Shown one piece after another: positions 38,648-44,664 of a stretch of 44,664 nt of DNA (position 1 is its first letter; every line of letters starts with the position of its first letter). The stretch is taken from assembly GCF_019449565.1 (NCBI RefSeq), contig NZ_JAGRPM010000058.1, positions 1 to 44,664 on the forward strand, in the 5' to 3' direction. The translations under genes and the position numbers were made by a program. Source of the stretch: Rhodoblastus sp. Its GTDB lineage: Bacteria > Pseudomonadota > Alphaproteobacteria > Rhizobiales > Beijerinckiaceae. Under the pieces are notes generated by a model. The model worked only from the letters and a program-made list of their open reading frames with translations, was not told where the DNA came from and made no database searches.

Positions 38648-39115
38648 ATGATACACAGAACGGCCAAGCTAGCTTGTGGAACAACGCTTGTGTCGCTCCT
38701 GCTCGCGGCTGGGCTCGTGTCGGCAAGCTCTGCGTCCGCCCAAACGCAGAAGGAAGAACATGAAGAGCAGAAGGTGACGCTGCGCGCCATCATGTCGCAC
38801 CTTGGCGCTGAATACCTGCGGCTGACCAACGCGCTCCTCATCGACGACTTCAAGGCTCTCCAGGAATCGGCAAAGGCAATTGAAGGTCATCCGCTTCCCG
38901 ATGAGATCATCGCAGCGATAAAGGACAAGCTCGGCAAGAGTTTTCACGGGTTTGAACGAGTTGATGAAGAAAGCCATCGGGCGGCGGCGGACCTCGCCAG
39001 ACGAGCGGCGGCAAAGGACATAGTCGGAGCGGCCAAGGCATTCGGCTCTCTTGCCCAGGGCTGTGTGAGTTGCCACAAACAGTTTCGCGCAACGCTTCGG
39101 CCGTTGTCCGACTGA
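38648..39115 (+). CDS. Cytochrome c'-family protein, 155 aa
   Basis: ATG 38648 starts MIHRTAKLACGTTLV; the signal peptide ends about residue 32 (ASSASAQ). The mature part is a four-helix bundle (VTLRAIMSHLGAEYLRLTNA, FKALQESAKAIEGHPLP, AADLARRAAAKDIVGAAK) with a C-terminal heme motif CVSCHKQFR (about 141-149). This is the layout of periplasmic cytochromes c', which bind NO and can protect from it. Fits the NO-stress theme. Confidence 0.8.
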   Translation: MIHRTAKLACGTTLVSLLLAAGLVSASSASAQTQKEEHEEQKVTLRAIMSHLGAEYLRLTNALLIDDFKALQESAKAIEGHPLPDEIIAAIKDKLGKSFHGFERVDEESHRAAADLARRAAAKDIVGAAKAFGSLAQGCVSCHKQFRATLRPLSD

Positions 39116-39192
39116 CTAGCCAACTCCCGCCGCCGCATCCAAACCGCTTTCGAGCCCAGCGATCAAATCCTCCTCAAACTCTGGCCCGCTGG

Positions 39193-40866
39193 TTATCCCG
39201 TCACCGCGCCCTCGTTTGCCGGGCGGGCCAGCGCGGCAAACTTGGCGAGCACGCCCCGTCTGTAGCGCGGCTCCGGCTGTTTCCAGGCAGCGCGTCGGCG
39301 CGCCAGTTCGGCCTCATCCACCTCCAATTGGAGCAAGAGCCGGTGGGCGTCGATGGTGATGGTGTCTCCCTCCTGCGCCAGCGCGATATTGCCGCCGACA
39401 TAGGCTTCCGGAGCGACGTGACCCACGACCATGCCCCATATGCCGCCCGAGAAGCGCCCATCGGTGATCAACCCGACGCTCTCGCCGAGGCCACGGCCGA
39501 CCAGCGCCGAGGTTGGCGCCAGCATTTCCGGCATGCCCGGTCCGCCCTTCGGCCCCAGATAACGCAGCACGACAACATCGCCCGGATTGATGCGGTCAGC
39601 CAGGATCGCCTCCATGGCCGATTGCTCATCGTCGAAGACACGGGCTGGGCCGGTGATTGCGGGGCTCTTCAGCCCCGTTATTTTGGCAACGGCGCCGTCC
39701 TCGGCGAGGTTGCCCTTCAGGATGGCGAGGTGGCCCTCACGATAGAGGGCCTTCGAGATCGGCATGATCACATCCTGATCGGGACGCGGCTCGTCCGGCA
39801 CATCGGCCAGTTCCTCTGCCAGCGTCCGTCCGGTTATCGTGATGCAGTCGCCGTGCAGAAGGCCGGCATTGAGCAAAAGTTTCAGCACCTGCGGAATGCC
39901 GCCGGCCTCGTGGAGGTCTACCGCCATGTATATGCCGGACGGCTTCAGGTCGCACAGCACGGGAACCTTGCGCCGCACGCGCTCGAAATCGTCGAGCGTC
40001 CACTCAACCTCGGCAGCGTGCGCGATGGCCAGATAATGCAGCACCGCATTGGTCGACCCGCCGACCGCCATGATAAGCGCCACCGCATTCTCGATCGACT
40101 TGCGCGTAACGATGTCCCGCGGCTTGAGATCCTTCTTTACCGCCTCGACCAGCACCCGCCCTGATTCGGCGGCGCTGGCGATCTTTTCTCCATCGGGGCT
40201 TGCCATCGTCGAGGAGAACATCAGTGACATGCCGAGCGCCTCGAAGGAGGAGCTCATTGTATTGGCGGTGTACATGCCGCCGCAGGAGCCATTGCAGGGG
40301 CAGGCATTCTGCTCGATGCCTTCGAAATCGTCCTGGCTCATGGCGCCGGCCATGAATGCGCCGACAGCTTCGAAGGCGGAGACAATGGAAAGGTCCTGGC
40401 CTTTCCAGTGGCCCGGCTTGATGGTGCCGCCATAGACGTAAATCGCCGGCGCGTTGGCGCGTAGAATGCCGATCATGCCGCCGGGCATGTTCTTGTCGCA
40501 ACCGCCCAACGCGACGACGCCGTCCATCCACTGGCCCTGCACGCAAGTCTCGATACAGTCGGCGATCACCTCACGCGACACCAGCGAATATTTCATGCCT
40601 TCCGTACCCATCGACATGCCGTCCGAGATGGTAGGCGCGCCAAATATCTGCGGGTTGGCGCCGGCAGCCTTGATTGCCGCAGCAGCCGCATCGGTCAGCG
40701 GCTGCAATCCGGCATTGCAGGGCGTGATCGTGGAATAGCCATTGGCGATGCCGATCATCGGCTTGTCGAAATCGGACTTCTCGTAACCCAGCGCATAATA
40801 CATGGCGCGGTTGGGTGAGCGAGCCACGCCTTGCGTGATGTGCCTGGAGCGTTCGTTAAAGGGCAT
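39193..40866 (-). CDS. ilvD: Dihydroxyacid dehydratase IlvD
   Basis: A 557-aa Fe-S dehydratase for branched-chain amino acid synthesis. [24 protein letters not shown] and [16 protein letters not shown] hold the three cluster cysteines; [20 protein letters not shown] is the C-terminal signature. IlvD is a known main NO target in E. coli. An NsrR-type box lies 93 bases upstream, shared with divergent nnrS, which suggests a NO-induced extra copy; whether another ilvD exists cannot be seen here. Confidence 0.95.
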   Translation of the reverse strand: MPFNERSRHITQGVARSPNRAMYYALGYEKSDFDKPMIGIANGYSTITPCNAGLQPLTDAAAAAIKAAGANPQIFGAPTISDGMSMGTEGMKYSLVSREVIADCIETCVQGQWMDGVVALGGCDKNMPGGMIGILRANAPAIYVYGGTIKPGHWKGQDLSIVSAFEAVGAFMAGAMSQDDFEGIEQNACPCNGSCGGMYTANTMSSSFEALGMSLMFSSTMASPDGEKIASAAESGRVLVEAVKKDLKPRDIVTRKSIENAVALIMAVGGSTNAVLHYLAIAHAAEVEWTLDDFERVRRKVPVLCDLKPSGIYMAVDLHEAGGIPQVLKLLLNAGLLHGDCITITGRTLAEELADVPDEPRPDQDVIMPISKALYREGHLAILKGNLAEDGAVAKITGLKSPAITGPARVFDDEQSAMEAILADRINPGDVVVLRYLGPKGGPGMPEMLAPTSALVGRGLGESVGLITDGRFSGGIWGMVVGHVAPEAYVGGNIALAQEGDTITIDAHRLLLQLEVDEAELARRRAAWKQPEPRYRRGVLAKFAALARPANEGAVTG

Positions 40867-40958
40867 GGGAAACCTCGGCACGGTTTTGCTGGACGCCTGT
40901 CTTGTCGGACGACAGATTGGTAGGCTTCCCTCATTCGATAGTCCATATCGCAGCAAGA

Positions 40959-40981
40959 AAGAAATATTTGTGATATACCTT
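40959..40981. promoter_or_regulatory. NsrR-type operator between ilvD and nnrS
   Basis: AAGAAATAT-TTGTG-ATATACCTT: outer AAG/CTT and inner ATAT/ATAT kept. It lies 93 bases before ilvD and 68 bases before nnrS, so it may control one or both. Confidence 0.65.
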
Positions 40982-41048
40982 ATGGCGACGCGGCCGCCAA
41001 TCGACGAGCCAATGGGTTGGCGATGCGCATCTTCTATAGGGTGAGCCA

Positions 41049-42239
41049 GTGAAGACCACTTTCCAGATCATTCGCGACTATCGTGGCCCGGCTCTATTCA
41101 GCTTTGGTTTCCGCCCCTTTTTCCTTCTGGCCTCTGTCTGGGCAGCACTGGCGGCGCCTTTCTGGATCCTGCCCCTTTTCGGCGTCGCCAATGATATGGC
41201 GGCGGTGTTCACCCGCGACTGGCATGTCCATGAGATGCTGTTCGGCTACACCTGCGCCGTCATCGTCGGCTACATGATTATCGCCGGAGCCAACTGGACC
41301 GGCAACTATCCGGTCGCGGGGCGGCCCGTCATGGCTCTGGTAGCGCTGTGGATTGCTGGGCGGGCGGCGATGCTGGCCTATCTCGTCCTCGGCGCCTTTG
41401 CTGCTCTGATTGATGCCGCTTTTCTCATCCTGTTCGCTCTGGCGCTCTGGCGGGAGCAGCTTGCGGCGAAAAACTGGCGCAGCCTTGCCCCCTGCGTCAT
41501 CATATCGCTGCTGGCGATTGCGAATGTCGGCTTTCACATGCGCACGCTCTCGCCGGACCTCGGCGCTGCATCTGAGCGGACAACGGTTGGCCTCATCACG
41601 TTTCTTATTGCGTTAATGGGCGGTCGCCTTGTGCCAAGCTTCACCCGCAACTGGATGGCGCAGCGCAAGATCAGCACCGAGCCTGCATCCTATGGTCGCT
41701 TCGACATGGGCGTTCTCACATTGACCGGAGCCGGACTCGCATCGTGGGTTCTCCAGCCCGCTTCGCTTCCGAGCGGCATCTTGCTGGCGGCGGCTGGCAT
41801 AGGCTTGCTTGTCCGCCTCCTGCGCTGGCGCGGATGGATTGCCGCCCGCGACGGCATGGTGCTCATTCTCCACCTCGCCTATTTCTGGTGCGCGCTTGGT
41901 CTCGCCATGCTCGGCGCTTCGATCCTGTCGCCAGCCCAAGTCCCGGAAACCGCCGCAATCCATGCCCTGACCGCCGGCGCCATCGGCGTGATGACGCTGG
42001 CCGTGATGACGCGCACGAGCCGTAGCCATACCGGCCGGGAACGCCGCGCCGACGGAGTCACGCTGCTGATCTACGCTCTGGCCAATGCCGCCGCTTTAAC
42101 CCGGGTCATCGCTCCATTCGTCATGCCGGCCTATATGGAGCTTCTGGCGTTATCGGCTGTCTGCTGGTCGCTGGCCTTCGGCTTATTTGCGGTAGCCTAT
42201 GGTCCGATGCTCGCCCGCTCCTGGCATCGACGGGCCTGA
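41049..42239 (+). CDS. nnrS: NnrS-family membrane protein
   Basis: A 396-aa protein with about 12 helices and typical NnrS marks: [20 protein letters not shown] at the N-terminus, [20 protein letters not shown] (heme/Cu His region, about 57-76), [33 protein letters not shown], and [22 protein letters not shown] near 300. NnrS reduces NO-derived stress on the iron pool in known bacteria. Divergent from ilvD with a shared NsrR-type box. Closer to canonical NnrS than the copy at 12211. Confidence 0.95.
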   Translation: MKTTFQIIRDYRGPALFSFGFRPFFLLASVWAALAAPFWILPLFGVANDMAAVFTRDWHVHEMLFGYTCAVIVGYMIIAGANWTGNYPVAGRPVMALVALWIAGRAAMLAYLVLGAFAALIDAAFLILFALALWREQLAAKNWRSLAPCVIISLLAIANVGFHMRTLSPDLGAASERTTVGLITFLIALMGGRLVPSFTRNWMAQRKISTEPASYGRFDMGVLTLTGAGLASWVLQPASLPSGILLAAAGIGLLVRLLRWRGWIAARDGMVLILHLAYFWCALGLAMLGASILSPAQVPETAAIHALTAGAIGVMTLAVMTRTSRSHTGRERRADGVTLLIYALANAAALTRVIAPFVMPAYMELLALSAVCWSLAFGLFAVAYGPMLARSWHRRA

Positions 42240-42299
42240 TCCGCGTTCTTGCAGGAATGGTTGCGGCGTTGGGTTCTAAATCAATCGGGGCCGTCTTTC

Positions 42300-42653
42300 T
42301 CATCCGGCTTCGGCGCCGCCCCAAAAAGCGAACGCGGCGTTCACTTCCTTCGCGTGAAAGGTCCTGGCGTCCTGACCGTCAGGATCGCCCGCGAAGCGGC
42401 CGAGGCGGCTGGAGCAGTCGAAGAAACCCCGTCTGGGAAGGTCGCCAAGCGTTGCGCTGATCGCGAGCGCCGCGATGAAAGGGCGATGCGCAACGGCGTC
42501 CTCCTCCATCAGACGCTCCAGCGCGACCGTCACCTGATGAATTGTGTTGGGCGGCGTTACCCGCAAAGCGCTCGCCATATCCCGGTAGGTCACCACTCGC
42601 CGACTTTTTGCCGCCTCCTGGAGAAAGGCGCGGGCGGTGGCGAGCGCCAGCAT
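42300..42653 (-). CDS. Hypothetical protein, 117 aa, winged-helix-like
   Basis: ATG 42653 starts two bases after the stop of the zinc-ribbon-like gene. ARAFLQEAAKSRRVVTYRDM, ALRVTPPNTIHQVTVALERL, MEEDAVAHRPFIAALAI and RRGFFDCSSRLGRF give a helix-turn-helix-like beginning followed by a short sandwich, as in a family of small alphaproteobacterial proteins of unknown role that I only recognise by pattern. Probably co-transcribed with the upstream gene. Confidence 0.65.
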   Translation of the reverse strand: MLALATARAFLQEAAKSRRVVTYRDMASALRVTPPNTIHQVTVALERLMEEDAVAHRPFIAALAISATLGDLPRRGFFDCSSRLGRFAGDPDGQDARTFHAKEVNAAFAFWGGAEAG

Positions 42654-42655
42654 GG

Positions 42656-42898
42656 TCAGCCGCCGCAAGCGCCGCAACACGATCCTTCTTTGGCGCTTTC
42701 CGCGCGCCGCGCCTGAACCGGCGGGCAGGGAATGTCGCCATAGGAACAGAACACGCAGTCATGTCCAGGCTTGGGGTGGAGCACGGCGCCGCACCCCTTG
42801 CATTCATAAGACAATATGAATGCGTCCGTCGGCATCATCTCGGTGGCCCGATGGCCGCAAGACGGACAGGTGATGGTCGAAAGTGTATTAGTCGTCAT
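42656..42898 (-). CDS. Cys-rich GDCCVSC-type small protein, 80 aa
   Basis: ATG 42898 starts MTTNTLSTITCPSCGHRATE. Cysteine pairs are in CPSCGH (about 11-14), YECKGCGAVL (about 33-36), and HDCVFCSYGDIPCPP (about 48-58), with a final SCCGACGG. The G-x-D-C-V-x-C-S-Y-G-x-x-x-C-P-P-x-Q run defines the family; it is likely a zinc or Fe-S protein. Such genes are often near nitrite or NO genes; function unknown. Confidence 0.8.
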   Translation of the reverse strand: MTTNTLSTITCPSCGHRATEMMPTDAFILSYECKGCGAVLHPKPGHDCVFCSYGDIPCPPVQARRAESAKEGSCCGACGG

Positions 42899-43038
42899 GG
42901 TCGGTCCAGATTTGTCTTGAGGTCGTCGACGTTCGATCTGGGAGCTTCCTGGCGGAGTCCGGACGGGCACACGAACGCCGCCCTTGATGTGGCCACAAAC
43001 AGCAGAAGTCGCTCCTAGGGAAGGATCGCGCACCTCTT

Positions 43039-43143
43039 TTAGTCAGGGCCGTGGCCTTTGAAGTTGTCCGCGGTCAAACATTCGGCGGCTTCGGCGAATC
43101 CCAAAAATGTCGCCGCCTTCAAATTCGTCCGCACGGCCTGGAG
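43039..43143 (-). other. Possible gene end of unknown type
   Basis: A short minus-strand frame NLKAATFLGFAEAAECLTAD ending KGHGPD at TAA 43039 looks protein-like but has no clear start and no recognised family. It may be a transposase or regulator remnant. Nothing else is seen between 42899 and 43182. Confidence 0.25.
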
Positions 43144-43182
43144 CCGATAAGCCGTCAATCAACGCTCTCCCAATCTTATCAG

Positions 43183-44202
43183 TTATGCCCAACGGACACG
43201 AAAATCACTGAGCAGTTGCGACAGAAGACCGACGAAGACGATTATCCAGACCACCAGCGCCACTAGGAACATTATCCACGAGATCGGCATTAGAAAGGGC
43301 AGATCGAGCGCAATGGACATTTGCGCCGTTGCGGCGCTGTACATCCCCAGCGGAAACACAGCCCCCCAATATAAAGGGTCGTACTGGAACGGAAACTTTC
43401 GATACAGGTGACGCCAGACGCCAAGGACAAAAAGCATCGGAATCCACCAGGTCGCGGTGGCCCAATAAAACACTGTGAAACCTTTGAGAAACGGCAACAG
43501 CGACAAAAGGAAAGGCGCATCCGGCGTGTTCTGGATGAGCTGTGCGCCGGCGAGAGTCGAGATCGCCATCGCGCCCATATTGATCCAGTATGGCGGCGCG
43601 AGATCGCCGGGCGAAAAGGGAAAGAATGTATAACGATAGAAGATCAGGGAGATGATCCAAGAGTAGAACATTCCGCCCCAAAGCCACATCGACAAGGCCA
43701 CGAAATTGAGTTCGACCCGGTATGGTTGCGGCGTATCCCGCGAAACCAGCGACGTCAACACGGCGATCGACTGTGTCGCGACAACCGCGATGAGCCAACC
43801 TCCGGTGATGCCCTTTTCAAGCGAGGGCTTCTCGCGCTTAACCGTGAAGGCAGTGAAAATGGTATAGGTCAGGCCGATCCATAACAAGGCCCCCAGCCCC
43901 AGAAAAGCCATCGCAACGCCGGTTTCCCTCATGAAATGGAAGAATTGCGTCCCGACGATGGCCGAACCGGCGACCGTGGTGAAAAACCCTGGTCCAATGC
44001 GGTGATCGGTCATGTCGGCGAAGACCAAGCTCGGATAACGTACCGCGCGCGCGACAGTCATCGCGGATAGCGCCACGTAGGCGGCTAGATTGAAAACGAA
44101 AAGGCTGATCGCGAGCCAGAAGAAATGGAAATTCCAGGCGCCGATGGATATAATTCCAGTCGCCATCGTCAAAGCGAAATAAGCGGGCGGCAAATTCTTC
44201 AT
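43183..44202 (-). CDS. TDT-family transporter (TehA/SLAC1-like)
   Basis: A 339-aa inner-membrane protein with ten hydrophobic helices in the TDT order: LPPAYFALTMATGIISIGAW, HRIGPGFFTTVAGSAIVGTQ, GGWLIAVVATQSIAVLTSLV, LSMWLWGGMFYSWIISLIFY, PPYWINMGAMAISTLAGAQL, WWIPMLFVLGVWRHLYRKFP, YDPLYWGAVFPLGMYSAATA. The family includes anion channels and dicarboxylate, sulfite or tellurite carriers; the substrate is not clear. Convergent with nothing; stands alone before an IS3 fragment. Confidence 0.9.
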   Translation of the reverse strand: MKNLPPAYFALTMATGIISIGAWNFHFFWLAISLFVFNLAAYVALSAMTVARAVRYPSLVFADMTDHRIGPGFFTTVAGSAIVGTQFFHFMRETGVAMAFLGLGALLWIGLTYTIFTAFTVKREKPSLEKGITGGWLIAVVATQSIAVLTSLVSRDTPQPYRVELNFVALSMWLWGGMFYSWIISLIFYRYTFFPFSPGDLAPPYWINMGAMAISTLAGAQLIQNTPDAPFLLSLLPFLKGFTVFYWATATWWIPMLFVLGVWRHLYRKFPFQYDPLYWGAVFPLGMYSAATAQMSIALDLPFLMPISWIMFLVALVVWIIVFVGLLSQLLSDFRVRWA

Positions 44203-44335
44203 TACTTATCCCGCTTTGACGCCAAGCGCATTACTTCAGCAGGATGCTTCTGGCCATGTCCTTGATTTCGGTTATGCAATCCAAAAAATGGGGCTGAAAA
44301 ACCAAATGATCGGAGCCTTCCGGATTCGCCGACGG

Positions 44336-44542
44336 TGACGTGCCCCCGAACTTTCATCCAGCGGCGATTAGAGTCTCGGCGGGTTTTACGCCGTCAGGCG
44401 CGGTGGGAGCAACAGGCGATCGGCGGAGCTGGTCGGGGTTGCGCAGCCGATCGCCCGTTGCGGAGAGATTGGCGGCATAGGCCGCCGGGGTTTGATAGGC
44501 GAGCGCGGAATGGGGGCGCTCGTGATTGTACAACCCGATTTG
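44336..44542 (-). mobile_element. IS3-family element fragment (3' end of transposase orfB)
   Basis: The minus strand encodes QIGLYNHERPHSALAYQTPA, then YAANLSATGDRLRNPDQLRR and VKPAETLIAAG with TGA at 44354, the C-terminus of IS3-type (IS407-like) transposases (Y-N-x-x-R-P-H-x-x-L). The sequence TGACGTGCCCCCGAAC at 44336 looks like the terminal inverted repeat of such elements. The rest of the element is missing: at 44542 it gives way to an unrelated plus-strand frame. Confidence 0.8.
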
Positions 44543-44544
44543 AG

Positions 44545-44664
44545 AAGACCCACGGGACCGTTAGCCGGAAGGTCTTGTACGCGCTTCACCCCTGGTTCGG
44601 GCAGGACGTGTTCGTCCATGCCGTGATTGACAAAGCCAACGCGGCGGTTTTCCGCTGCACCTTG
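44545..44664 (+). CDS. Partial hypothetical protein at the right edge
   Basis: A plus-strand frame reads KTHGTVSRKVLYALHPWFGQ, then DVFVHAVIDKANAAVFRCTL and is open to the window end. It has the look of accessory proteins carried by plasmids or transposons, but I cannot name it. Its true start is unclear because the IS3 fragment abuts it. Confidence 0.5.

Noticed and set aside
39070..40164. A 364-aa plus-strand frame
   Set aside because: Antisense to ilvD; composition is that of a shadow frame.
1..44664. CRISPR arrays, rRNA, tRNA, origins, toxin-antitoxin pairs
   Set aside because: I looked for regularly spaced direct repeats, tRNA cloverleaf signatures and typical small two-gene toxin modules on both strands and found none that I could support.

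Overview
The window looks like chromosomal DNA of a GC-rich alphaproteobacterium, most likely a Hyphomicrobiales member near the Beijerinckiaceae/Methylocystaceae. This rests on protein style, the PQQ-type genes, the FdxA and UbiU/V/T set, and two NsrR-like Rrf2 regulators; no rRNA or tRNA is present, so the assignment is inference. The content is mostly an accessory nitric-oxide/low-oxygen gene region plus cofactor synthesis, framed by mobile-element scars.

Layout. 1-9 kb is a decaying stretch: a partial gene at the left edge, a 25-bp inverted repeat, a VIT-family tail, a PepSY gene, a cytochrome b561 with an in-frame stop, an intact b561, a frameshifted tandem universal stress protein, a DUF4326-like pseudogene, a small secreted protein, a group 1 truncated hemoglobin, an SDR and an ISAs1-type transposase fragment. 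8.9-10.2 kb encodes a Crp/Fnr regulator fused to a degenerate GGDEF domain, behind an FNR/DNR-type box. 10.9-12.0 kb is thiO behind a TPP riboswitch. 12.2-19.3 kb carries an NnrS protein, the O2-independent ubiquinone genes ubiT-ubiU-ubiV facing ubiD-ubiX, a DsrC/TusE-like protein, a DUF488 protein and a first NsrR-like regulator. 19.4-23.3 kb (minus strand) is a compact operon pqqA-pqqD-pqqE-(PuuD-like membrane protein)-(SerC-like aminotransferase)-(DHODH-like flavoprotein), with no pqqB or pqqC. A cobalamin riboswitch precedes bluB at 23.5-24.4 kb.

24.5-34.9 kb is the NO-stress block: an FNR/DNR box with a small Cys-containing protein, a LysR regulator, the iron-sulfur repair protein Ric/YtfE, a stand-alone QueA-barrel-like protein, a two-zinc-ribbon protein, a DUF6522 protein, several unknown small proteins, DUF2249 proteins, a second NsrR, a CMD/AhpD-like protein, a MIP18-family protein, a 12-TM NnrS/heme-copper-oxidase-like protein and the seven-iron ferredoxin FdxA. 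35.2-36.9 kb is a complete IS1380-family element with a CTAA target duplication that splits a 76-codon gene. 37.0-44.7 kb has a cytochrome P450, a cytochrome c'-like protein, ilvD, a second NnrS, two small genes, a TDT-family transporter and an IS3-family fragment.

How it fits together. A 23-bp palindrome, AAGAGATAT-N5-ATATCTCTT or close variants, occurs in front of at least five transcription starts between 29.1 and 41.0 kb (two unknown genes, nsrR itself, fdxA, and the ilvD/nnrS divergent region). Its 9-5-9 geometry matches known NsrR operators. Together with Ric, two NnrS proteins, a hemoglobin and a cytochrome c', this points to an NsrR-controlled nitrosative-stress regulon that includes iron-sulfur proteins (ferredoxin, dihydroxyacid dehydratase) and several uncharacterised families. 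No nitrite or NO reductase gene lies in the window.
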